Position numbers and translations under genes: made by a program
Notes under the pieces: model-generated
Databases searched by the model: none
What the model was told of the DNA's origin: nothing
What the model saw: the letters and a program-made list of their open reading frames with translations, nothing else
From: DATAFT01 sp035544635
GTDB lineage: Bacteria > Acidobacteriota > Thermoanaerobaculia > Multivoradales > Multivoraceae
Direction of reading: 5' to 3'
Assembly: GCA_035544635.1 (NCBI GenBank)
Contig: DATKDQ010000360.1
Location: 1 to 5,071 of the forward strand
DNA length: 5,071 nucleotides
Shown: positions 1 through 5,071 of the stretch, in pieces
Position numbering within the stretch: the first letter of the stretch is position 1
How the letters are laid out: every line of letters starts with the position of its first letter

Positions 1-3
1 CTC

Positions 4-990
4 CTACCCCACCGCCAGCACCACCTTGCCGAAGTGCTCGCTCGCCTCGACCATGTCGTGCGCGCGCTGCGCTTCGGCGAGCGGGAGGACGGCGTGGACG
101 ATCGGGCGCAGCTCGCCGCGCTCGAGCGCGGCGCCGAAGCGGTCGAGAAAGTAGGCCACGATCCCCGCCTTCTCGTCCGGCGAGCGCGCACGCAGCGTCG
201 AGCCGATGAGGGTGATGCGCTTGCGCAAGACGACGCCGAGATCGAGCTCGGCGCGCGCACCGCCCATGAGCCCGATCACGACCAGACGCCCTCCGATCGC
301 CAGCGCCTCGAGGTGCTGCGCCAGGTAGGAGGCGCCGATCGAATCGAGGACGAGATCGACACCGCGCCCGCCGGTCGCCTCGAGCACCGGCGCAGCGAAC
401 TTGCCGTCGAGCTCGCGGTAGTTCAATGCCAGGTCGGCGCCGAGCTCGAGGCAGCGGCGGCACTTCTCGTCCGAGCCCGCGGTGACGATGGTGCTCACCC
501 CCGCGCGCTTCAGGAGCTGGATCGCCGCGGTGCCCACCCCGCTGCCGCCGCCGTGGACGAGAGCCCACGCGCCGCGCTCGGCCAGAGCTAGCTCGAAGAG
601 GTTGAGCGAGCAGGTGAGAAAGACCTCCGGCAACCCGCCCGCCTCGACCAGCGAGAGAGCCGGCGGGACCGGCAGCAGTGACCCGGCGTGCGCGACCGCC
701 TTCTCGGCGTAGCCGCCGCCGGGGAGGAGCGCGCACACCCGGTCGCCCACGCTCCAGTCGGTCACTCCCGACCCGAGCTCGGCGATCGTCCCCGAGCATT
801 CGAGCCCGAGGATCGGCGACGCCCCGGGCGGAGGAGGATAGAGGCCGCTGCGCTGCAGCAGGTCGGCTCGGTTGACCGCCGTCGCCGCGACCTCGATCAG
901 CACCTCACCGGGGCCGGGACGAGGATCCGGCGCGTCGCCGAGACGAAGTGTGGCGTCCTTTCCCGCGCCAACGATCTCGATCGCCTTCAA
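4..990 (-). CDS. Zinc-free NAD(P)H:quinone oxidoreductase, PIG3/QOR-like (MDR superfamily)
   Basis: This 328-residue protein probably reduces quinones or other reactive carbonyls with NAD(P)H in the cytoplasm. The N-terminal GroES-like half carries the block NRADLLQRSGLYPPPPG (about 40-56), typical of PIG3 (TP53I3)-type quinone oxidoreductases. Asn40 stands where zinc alcohol dehydrogenases have a ligand Cys, and no structural-zinc cysteine cluster is seen. The Rossmann half has the glycine-rich nucleotide loop HGGGSGVGT (146-154). Near 260-274 it has ITLIGSTLRARSPDE, another PIG3-family stretch. Length is close to human PIG3 (about 332). The start is TTG: an in-frame stop lies about 70 bases upstream with no ATG or GTG between, and MKAIEI matches the usual family N-terminus. 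It lies 99 bp downstream of the cytochrome c/copper monooxygenase on the same strand, so co-transcription is possible. Family call is secure; the substrate is not known. Confidence 0.93.
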   Translation of the reverse strand: MKAIEIVGAGKDATLRLGDAPDPRPGPGEVLIEVAATAVNRADLLQRSGLYPPPPGASPILGLECSGTIAELGSGVTDWSVGDRVCALLPGGGYAEKAVAHAGSLLPVPPALSLVEAGGLPEVFLTCSLNLFELALAERGAWALVHGGGSGVGTAAIQLLKRAGVSTIVTAGSDEKCRRCLELGADLALNYRELDGKFAAPVLEATGGRGVDLVLDSIGASYLAQHLEALAIGGRLVVIGLMGGARAELDLGVVLRKRITLIGSTLRARSPDEKAGIVAYFLDRFGAALERGELRPIVHAVLPLAEAQRAHDMVEASEHFGKVVLAVG

Positions 991-1089
991 CGCCTCACCA
1001 GAGCCGGAGCGACACGGCGCGGCAGACCCACGCCTCGAGGATGAGCCTTGTCCCTATCGCGCGAGCGAGGCCCCGGGCGTCCCGCCGCG
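991..1089. other. Spacer between the monooxygenase and quinone oxidoreductase genes
   Basis: A 99-bp gap between two genes on the minus strand. I see no T-run terminator. GCCTCG and CGAGGC can pair across about 27 bases, but this is weak in DNA this rich in GC. No clear -35/-10 pair is visible, so read-through from the upstream gene is the simplest reading. Confidence 0.4.
993..999 (-). promoter_or_regulatory. Weak ribosome binding site of the quinone oxidoreductase
   Basis: On the minus strand GGTGAGG stands just before the TTG start, leaving only two bases (four if GGTGA is counted as the core). It is the only purine-rich match near the start. Spacing is shorter than usual, so initiation may be weak or depend on translation of the upstream gene. 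Confidence 0.35.
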
Positions 1090-2724
1090 TCATCTTCCGG
1101 CGCCGGCCGTCGCCGGCGGCGCCACCACACTCATCGGCTTGGCGAGAAATGGCAGGTGCATCGCCTTCTGCTCACCGGCCTGCTCCTCGAGCACGCCGTA
1201 GTGAACCGTGCCGACGAGCTGTCCCTGACCGTCCACTCGCGCCTCGATGACGGTCGAGAGCCCGTCGGCGTCCGCGGTCGGGAACGTGGTGTGGATCTCG
1301 ACCGTGCTCTCCTTCCAGCGGATGTCGTCGAGGGTGATGGTGGTCATGGTCGCCCCGTTGACGGCGTAGATCCAGCCGTTGCCCTCCCGCGGCAGGTAGA
1401 AGCCGAGCGGGAGCATGCCCGCCGAGAGCCACGACTCCTCCGTCGGGTGCGCGCGCAGCAGATCGGTGAGCTTCTCGATCGGCGGCCTGGGGTTGGCATA
1501 CACGCCCTCGTCCTCGATCGCCTCGAAGAAGCCGACGAACATCTCGTTCAGGGTGTCGCCCCGGTACACGATCTCGGCCCCGGGATCCGGGTTCGCGGGG
1601 TTGCCCTCCGAGTTGTCCCAGGTCGCGGTGACCTCGAGCTTCGATCCCGCCGGGACGGCGATCGCTTCCGCCGGGTAGTAGAGCCACTGGTAGTTGTAGT
1701 TGTACCGCGGCACGTCGAGCAGCGTCTCGCGCTTGCCATCCGGGCGAACCAGCTCGTAGCGCATCGCCTTGCCGCGCACGTGCATGTGCGGGCTGAACGC
1801 GAGGAGGTGGCTGTCGTTGTCGAAGACGTGGAAGCCCATGATCGAGTAGGCGGGATCGCCCGGCGGGATGCGCAGCCCGGTGTTGACGATCGCGAGCGTC
1901 GCGACCTCCTTCCGGAGCTCGCCCTCGCCGAAGTAGAGGCCGATCCGGGTGCGGTCGACCGTGTCCTCGCCCACGGGGTGGTAATGGCTGTTGACGAGAA
2001 TGCGGGTGCCGGGGCCGACCAGCCGGCCCATCCCCTCCGGGAACTCGTAGGGCTGCATCCCGGCCGTCCACACCGTGAAGATGCCGCTGCCGCCGCGCCC
2101 GGCGCCGGTCTCGAACTGGCCGCGCCCGGTGGCGCCCTTCTCACCCTGGTTGTAGGTGGCGAGGAAGTGGTGCGTGACGCGGCGATCGCCCGGGAGAAGC
2201 TCGATGGCCCGCACCCATCTGGTCTCGGTGAGGTCGGAGAGCTCGACCCACTGCTCCGGGAAGAGATCCTCGCTGTCGCCGGGCACCGTGACCGGATCGA
2301 GCTCGATCACGTAGTCCGGCGGACCGAGCCGCCATCCTTCCGGGAAGGTCGGCGCCTCAACCAGCGCGGCGCGATCGCCCTCCGGCGCACCCTGCTCCAC
2401 CCACGCCACCAGGGTCGCGATCTCCTCGTCGGTGAGCGACATGTCGTTCGCCCACTTCCCGACGTGAGGATCCGCTCCCCACGGCGGCATCAGGCGCGCC
2501 TCGACCATTCTGCGAATCGACTTCGCCCACGGCCGGGCCGACGAGTAATCGAGGAGCGACATCGGCGCGACCTCGCCTGGGCGGTGGCACTGGACGCAGT
2601 TGGCGAACACGATGGGGGCGACATCCTCGCTCCAGGTCACGGCATCGCCGGCGGGCGCCGCGAGCGCGGGCGCGGCGAGCACCGCGGAGAGGCACACGAG
2701 GAGGACTGGCGTCGTCGGTCGCAT
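1090..2724 (-). CDS. Secreted cytochrome c / copper type II (PHM/DBH-like) monooxygenase fusion protein
   Basis: A 544-residue exported protein, probably periplasmic. Residues 1-22 form a Sec signal peptide, with likely cleavage after APALA. Residues about 28-112 are a class I-like cytochrome c domain with heme motif CVQCH (43-47) and a likely distal Met79 in LMPPW. Residues about 135-402 resemble the two-domain copper module of peptidylglycine alpha-hydroxylating and dopamine beta-monooxygenases: His185-His186 in THHF, His247 in NSHYHP, His313/His315 in PHMHVRGK and Met395 in LNEMF. By eye these match PHM H107/H108/H172 and H242/H244/M314. Residues about 403-544 match nothing I recognise. 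The only cysteines after the signal peptide are the two heme ones. A likely role is O2-dependent C-H hydroxylation with the heme passing electrons to copper; the substrate is unknown. The ATG is fixed by AAGGAG six bases upstream and by the signal peptide. Confidence 0.88.
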   Translation of the reverse strand: MRPTTPVLLVCLSAVLAAPALAAPAGDAVTWSEDVAPIVFANCVQCHRPGEVAPMSLLDYSSARPWAKSIRRMVEARLMPPWGADPHVGKWANDMSLTDEEIATLVAWVEQGAPEGDRAALVEAPTFPEGWRLGPPDYVIELDPVTVPGDSEDLFPEQWVELSDLTETRWVRAIELLPGDRRVTHHFLATYNQGEKGATGRGQFETGAGRGGSGIFTVWTAGMQPYEFPEGMGRLVGPGTRILVNSHYHPVGEDTVDRTRIGLYFGEGELRKEVATLAIVNTGLRIPPGDPAYSIMGFHVFDNDSHLLAFSPHMHVRGKAMRYELVRPDGKRETLLDVPRYNYNYQWLYYPAEAIAVPAGSKLEVTATWDNSEGNPANPDPGAEIVYRGDTLNEMFVGFFEAIEDEGVYANPRPPIEKLTDLLRAHPTEESWLSAGMLPLGFYLPREGNGWIYAVNGATMTTITLDDIRWKESTVEIHTTFPTADADGLSTVIEARVDGQGQLVGTVHYGVLEEQAGEQKAMHLPFLAKPMSVVAPPATAGAGR

Positions 2725-2730
2725 GGCGAG

Positions 2731-2736
2731 CTCCTT
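2731..2736 (-). promoter_or_regulatory. Ribosome binding site of the cytochrome c/copper monooxygenase
   Basis: On the minus strand AAGGAG is followed by the six-base spacer CTCGCC and then ATG at 2724. This is a strong Shine-Dalgarno match with good spacing, and it supports the chosen start and hence the signal peptide. Confidence 0.8.
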
Positions 2737-2770
2737 CTTCGAGGCAAGGCTAGCACGTGGGCCCGGCCGC

Positions 2771-2786
2771 CGCCGGCCGGCCGGCG
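2771..2786. repeat. Perfect 16-bp GC palindrome
   Basis: CGCCGGCCGGCCGGCG is its own reverse complement over all 16 bases. It lies in the divergent spacer, 64 bases before the deacetylase start and 47 bases before the monooxygenase start. It could be an operator for a dimeric regulator or a hairpin in the leader RNA. It is built from repeats of CCGG, so chance in GC-rich DNA cannot be ruled out. Confidence 0.5.
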
Positions 2787-2788
2787 AG

Positions 2789-2804
2789 GAGAAGGGCTCT
2801 TCTC
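2789..2804. repeat. Short inverted repeat, possible leader hairpin
   Basis: GAGAAG (2789-2794) and CTTCTC (2799-2804) pair perfectly around the four-base loop GGCT. It starts two bases after the 16-bp palindrome and ends 45 bases before the deacetylase GTG. No T-run follows, so it does not look like a Rho-independent terminator. If transcription starts upstream, it would form a hairpin in the 5' leader. Confidence 0.4.
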
Positions 2805-2837
2805 GTGATCAACTCTCCCCGAGCGCCACCCGAGACC

Positions 2838-2843
2838 AGGAGG
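2838..2843 (+). promoter_or_regulatory. Ribosome binding site that sets the deacetylase start
   Basis: AGGAGG, a full anti-Shine-Dalgarno match, lies six bases before the GTG at 2850. It decides between this start and two in-frame upstream GTG codons (2757 and 2805), neither of which has a comparable site. Confidence 0.85.
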
Positions 2844-2849
2844 GAGCAC

Positions 2850-3725
2850 GTGACCGCCGACATCCAGGTCTGCCTGAGCTTCGACTTCGACGCCATGTCG
2901 CTGTGGATCGCGAACTTCCGGACCGACTCCCCGAACGCGCTCTCGCGCGGGGAGTTCGGTCGGGTGGGCGCGCTGCGGCTGCTCGACCTGCTCGCCGAGC
3001 GCGGCCTCCGCTCGACCTGGTTCATTCCCGGCCATACTGCCGAGGCGTTTCCCGAGGTGTGCGGGCGCATCGCCGCGGAGGGGCACGAGATCGGCCACCA
3101 CGGCTACTGCCACGAGAACCCACGGCAGTTGGAGCTGGAGCAGGAGATCGCCGTCCTCGAGCGCGGCATCCGCGCGCTCGAGGAGGTGACCGGCGAAGTG
3201 CCGCGCGGCTACCGCTGCCCGTCCGGGAGCTTCAATCAGCGCACGCTCGAGCTGCTCGCGCGCCAGGGCTTTCTCTACGACTCGAGCATGATGGCCGACG
3301 ACTTCACTCCCTACTACTGCCGGGTCGGCGATCAGGCGCCCCCCGACGGGCCCTACGTCTTCGGACGCCGCATCGACCTGGTCGAGATCCCGTTCTCCTG
3401 GAACCTCGACGACTTCCCGTTCTTCGAGTACACCGCGAGCCGCCGCGGCATCAGCCCGGGTCTCGCCGACCCGGAGCGCGTGATGCGGGTGTGGTGGGGC
3501 GAGTTCGAGTACCTGCGCCGCAAGCTCGGCCGCGGCGTCTACACGCTGACCCTGCACCCGCAGGTGATCGGCCGCGGGCACCGCATGCTCATGCTCGAGG
3601 AGCTCGTCGACCGCATCGCGGCGGTCGAGGGGGTCGAGTTCGCGACCATGAGCGCGGTCGCGGAGGGCTGGCGCGCGCGCAACCCGCTGCCGGCCGAGGA
3701 CGCCGCGGCCGGAAGCGGTCCGTAG
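2850..3725 (+). CDS. CE4 polysaccharide deacetylase family protein, PuuE/HpPgdA-like
   Basis: A 291-residue metal-dependent amidohydrolase of carbohydrate esterase family 4 (NodB homology fold). Motif 1 is SFDFDA (10-15), with Asp12 and Asp14 as likely catalytic base and metal ligand. Motif 2 is GHEIGHHGYCHE (78-89), with His84 and His88 as metal ligands. Motif 3 is RCPSG (122-126). A late motif TLHPQ (234-238) carries the catalytic-site His236. IGHHGYxHE, the SWNLDDFPFFEY stretch (183-194) and HPQVIGRGHR point to the PuuE (allantoinase)/H. pylori PgdA-like branch rather than classic NodB. There is no signal peptide or membrane segment, so it is probably cytoplasmic and acts on a soluble substrate. 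The GTG start is fixed by AGGAGG, and the homologous region begins at once after it. It leads a plus-strand group with an SDR 26 bp downstream and a GNAT enzyme next. Substrate unknown; no neighbouring purine-degradation gene supports an allantoinase role. Confidence 0.9.
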   Translation: MTADIQVCLSFDFDAMSLWIANFRTDSPNALSRGEFGRVGALRLLDLLAERGLRSTWFIPGHTAEAFPEVCGRIAAEGHEIGHHGYCHENPRQLELEQEIAVLERGIRALEEVTGEVPRGYRCPSGSFNQRTLELLARQGFLYDSSMMADDFTPYYCRVGDQAPPDGPYVFGRRIDLVEIPFSWNLDDFPFFEYTASRRGISPGLADPERVMRVWWGEFEYLRRKLGRGVYTLTLHPQVIGRGHRMLMLEELVDRIAAVEGVEFATMSAVAEGWRARNPLPAEDAAAGSGP

Positions 3726-3748
3726 CGCCGGCGCCGGATCCGTCGTCT

Positions 3749-3752
3749 AGGA
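3749..3752 (+). promoter_or_regulatory. Weak Shine-Dalgarno site near the SDR start
   Basis: AGGA overlaps the first base of the ATG at 3752 and lies eight bases before an in-frame GTG at 3761. It would suit the GTG better than the ATG, so the true protein may begin three residues later. Nothing else purine-rich lies upstream of the ATG. Confidence 0.35.
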
Positions 3753-4519
3753 TGAGCGCCGTGTCTGGTGTGGCGAAGACGGCGCTCGTGACCGGCGCAT
3801 CGCGCGGCATCGGCCGCGCGTGCGCCGTGGCGCTGGCGCGCCGGGGTCTTCGGGTCGCGGTGCACTACCACCGGGCCCGCGACGCGGCGCTCGAGTGCGC
3901 GGGCGGCCTCGAGGGTGGCCCGCATGCGGTGCTCCAGGCCGACCTCAGCCGCGCCGAGGAGGCGAAGGCGCTGGTCGAGGAGGCGGTGCGCGAGCTCGGG
4001 CGTCTCGACGTCGTGGTCAACAACGCGGGGATCTACGAGCTGCACCGTGTCGCCGAGGCGCCCTGGGAGGAGTGGCTCGCGGCGTGGGATCGCACGATCG
4101 CCGCCAACCTCCTCGGCCCCGCCCACGTAACCTACTGGGCGGCGCGCCACATGATCGCGAACGGCGGCGGCCGGCTCATCGCCGTCTCGTCGCGCGGAGC
4201 CTTCCGCGGCGAGCCCGAGGCTCCGGCCTACGCCGCGTCGAAGGCCGGGCTCAACGCCATGAGCCAGTCGCTGGCGCGCGCGCTCGCGCCGCACCGCGTG
4301 CTGGTCTACGTCGTCGCGCCGGGCTGGGTCGCAACCGACATGGCCACCGCGCACCTCGCCGGCCCCGAGGGCGACGCCATCCGCGCCCAGAGCCCGCTCG
4401 GGCGCGTCGCGCGGCCCGAGGAGGTGGCCGCCGCGGTCGCCTTCCTCGCCTGCGACGACACCGAGTACATGACCGGCTCGATCCTCGACCTCTACGGCGC
4501 GTCGTATCTGAGATCCTGA
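3752..4519 (+). CDS. SDR family oxidoreductase (FabG-like)
   Basis: A 255-residue classical short-chain dehydrogenase/reductase, a soluble NAD(P)(H)-dependent enzyme that interconverts a ketone and an alcohol. The dinucleotide loop is TGASRGIG (14-21), where Arg18 favours NADPH. NNAG (90-93) follows, then the tetrad Asn119, Ser147, Tyr160 and Lys164 (YAASK). VAPGWVATDM (188-197) is the usual post-catalytic segment. The C-terminus reads LDLYGASYLRS, not the DGG ending common in FabG proteins. Length is normal for the family. The ATG at 3752 is used here, but GTG at 3761 or 3770 are possible starts; all keep the whole fold. It begins 26 bp after the deacetylase and ends 3 bp before the acetyltransferase ATG, as in an operon. 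Fatty-acid synthesis genes are absent nearby, so a true FabG role is unlikely; the substrate is open. Confidence 0.92.
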   Translation: MSAVSGVAKTALVTGASRGIGRACAVALARRGLRVAVHYHRARDAALECAGGLEGGPHAVLQADLSRAEEAKALVEEAVRELGRLDVVVNNAGIYELHRVAEAPWEEWLAAWDRTIAANLLGPAHVTYWAARHMIANGGGRLIAVSSRGAFRGEPEAPAYAASKAGLNAMSQSLARALAPHRVLVYVVAPGWVATDMATAHLAGPEGDAIRAQSPLGRVARPEEVAAAVAFLACDDTEYMTGSILDLYGASYLRS

Positions 4520-4522
4520 GCC

Positions 4523-5071
4523 ATGAGCACCGAGATCCATCCGCTCACCTCCGAACGCTGGCGCGACCTCGAGAAGCTGTTCGGCCCGCGCGGCGCCTAT
4601 GGCGGCTGCTGGTGCATGTACTGGCGGATCGCGCGCTCCGAGTTCAAGGAGCGCCAGGGCGAGCGCAACCGCCGCGAGCTGCGCCGGATCGTCGACGAGG
4701 GTGAGGTGCCCGGCGTTCTCGCCTACCGCGACGGCGAGCCCGTCGGCTGGTGCTCGATCGCGCCGCGCGCCGAGTTCGCGTCGCTCAACCGCTCACGCAC
4801 GCTCAAGCCTCTCGACGACCGGCCGGTGTGGTCGATCGTGTGCTTCTTCGTTGCGCCGCGCCATCGCGGCGAAGGGCTGGTCGCGGAGCTGATCGAGGGC
4901 GCCGTCGAGTGGGCCAGGAGCCAGGGCGCTACCCTGATCGAGGGCTACCCCACGGTGCCGCGCAGCCGCACGCTGCCTCCGGTCTCGAGCTACATGGGCC
5001 TGCCGGCACACTTCGAGCGCGCCGGGTTCACCGAAGCGGCGCGCCCCTCGGCGGCGAAGGCCGTGATGCGT
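4523..5071 (+). CDS. GNAT family N-acetyltransferase (3' end beyond window)
   Basis: An open frame of 183 codons without a stop, cut by the window edge. It looks like a cytoplasmic acetyl-CoA-dependent N-acetyltransferase. The acetyl-CoA pyrophosphate loop (motif A, RxxGxG) is RHRGEG at 113-118, preceded by the strand SIVCFFVAP (104-112) and followed by a helix (LVAELIEGAVEWA). The N-terminus carries GGCWCMYWR (27-35), and GWCSIAPR (75-82) is a second conserved-looking block. I recall both from a GNAT subfamily of unknown substrate, of roughly 190-200 residues. The segment HFERAGFTEAARPS (163-176) is the usual GNAT C-terminal strand region, so only a few codons are probably missing. The ATG lies 3 bp after the SDR stop, which suggests translational coupling; only a weak GAG precedes it. 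In this operon it could re-acylate an amine freed by the deacetylase, but that is inference. Confidence 0.85.
   Translation, partial: MSTEIHPLTSERWRDLEKLFGPRGAYGGCWCMYWRIARSEFKERQGERNRRELRRIVDEGEVPGVLAYRDGEPVGWCSIAPRAEFASLNRSRTLKPLDDRPVWSIVCFFVAPRHRGEGLVAELIEGAVEWARSQGATLIEGYPTVPRSRTLPPVSSYMGLPAHFERAGFTEAARPSAAKAVMR

Larger units (their letters stand above)
2725..2849. promoter_or_regulatory. Divergent intergenic region between the monooxygenase and deacetylase genes
   Basis: This 125-bp spacer must hold the promoters of both divergent groups, unless transcription starts elsewhere. It contains both ribosome binding sites, the short palindromes GCTAGC (2749-2754) and CACGTG (2754-2759), a 16-bp perfect palindrome (2771-2786) and a small hairpin (2789-2804). 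I could not pick a convincing -35/-10 pair on either strand. Confidence 0.5.

Noticed and set aside
34..591. Plus-strand frame opposite the quinone oxidoreductase.
   Set aside because: Antisense to a clear MDR gene and without recognisable motifs.
2754..2759. CACGTG hexamer in the divergent spacer as a regulator site.
   Set aside because: A six-base palindrome is too short to assign, and E-box recognition is a eukaryotic system.
1048..2808. Long plus-strand open frame (586 codons) over the monooxygenase gene.
   Set aside because: It is antisense to a gene with a signal peptide, heme motif, copper motifs and a good ribosome binding site. Its translation is Arg/Ala/Val-rich with no recognisable motif, as expected of a shadow frame in GC-rich DNA.
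2757..2849. N-terminal extension of the deacetylase from GTG 2757 or 2805.
   Set aside because: Neither codon has a good ribosome binding site. The extension is Arg/Pro/Ala-rich, whereas AGGAGG lies six bases before GTG 2850, right where family homology begins.
2637..3581. 314-codon minus-strand frame opposite the deacetylase.
   Set aside because: No family motifs, biased composition, and it lies antisense to a well-supported CE4 gene.
2850..3725. Allantoinase (PuuE) assignment for the CE4 protein.
   Set aside because: The fold and motifs are shared by that branch, but no purine or ureide degradation gene is nearby, and the same motifs occur in PgdA-like enzymes.
3725..3737. Overlapping palindromes GCGCCGGCGC and CCGGCGCCGG between the deacetylase and SDR.
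   Set aside because: They are only 10 bp each, made of alternating G and C, with no T-run after them. In DNA of this composition they are expected by chance, and the 26-bp gap argues for read-through.
2600..4519. 639-codon plus-strand frame that would fuse a long N-terminus to the SDR.
   Set aside because: Only the part from about 3752 has family motifs. The rest runs through the deacetylase gene in another frame and is Arg/Pro-rich. The SDR has normal length without it.

Overview
This is a very GC-rich window with dense coding, strong G/C preference at third codon positions, short spacers and some GTG/TTG starts. This fits a high-GC soil or environmental bacterium, for example Myxococcota or other former Deltaproteobacteria, Acidobacteriota or Actinobacteria. 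No rRNA, tRNA or lineage marker is present, so the phylum is a guess. I see no mobile element, CRISPR array or RNA gene.

The window is two divergent gene groups around a 125-bp spacer (2725-2849). On the minus strand, reading leftward, come (i) a secreted 544-residue protein that joins a single-heme cytochrome c domain (CxxCH) to a copper type II, PHM/DBH-like monooxygenase module and an unrecognised C-terminal region, and (ii) a zinc-free NAD(P)H:quinone oxidoreductase of the PIG3/QOR type. They are 99 bp apart and could be co-transcribed.

On the plus strand come (iii) a cytoplasmic CE4 polysaccharide deacetylase of the PuuE/H. pylori PgdA-like type, (iv) an SDR oxidoreductase of the FabG type and (v) a GNAT acetyltransferase with a CWC motif that runs off the right edge. 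Spacers are 26 and 3 bp, so these three probably form one operon. A deacetylase, an oxidoreductase and an N-acyltransferase side by side suggest modification of a small amide or amino-sugar metabolite, but the substrate cannot be read from sequence.

The most interesting item is the cytochrome c/copper monooxygenase. By eye, all six copper ligands of peptidylglycine monooxygenase can be matched. The PHM residues that hold the peptide carboxylate, and all of its disulfide cysteines, are absent. This points to a heme-fed copper hydroxylase with a different substrate. The spacer also holds a perfect 16-bp GC palindrome followed by a short hairpin, both upstream of the deacetylase start.
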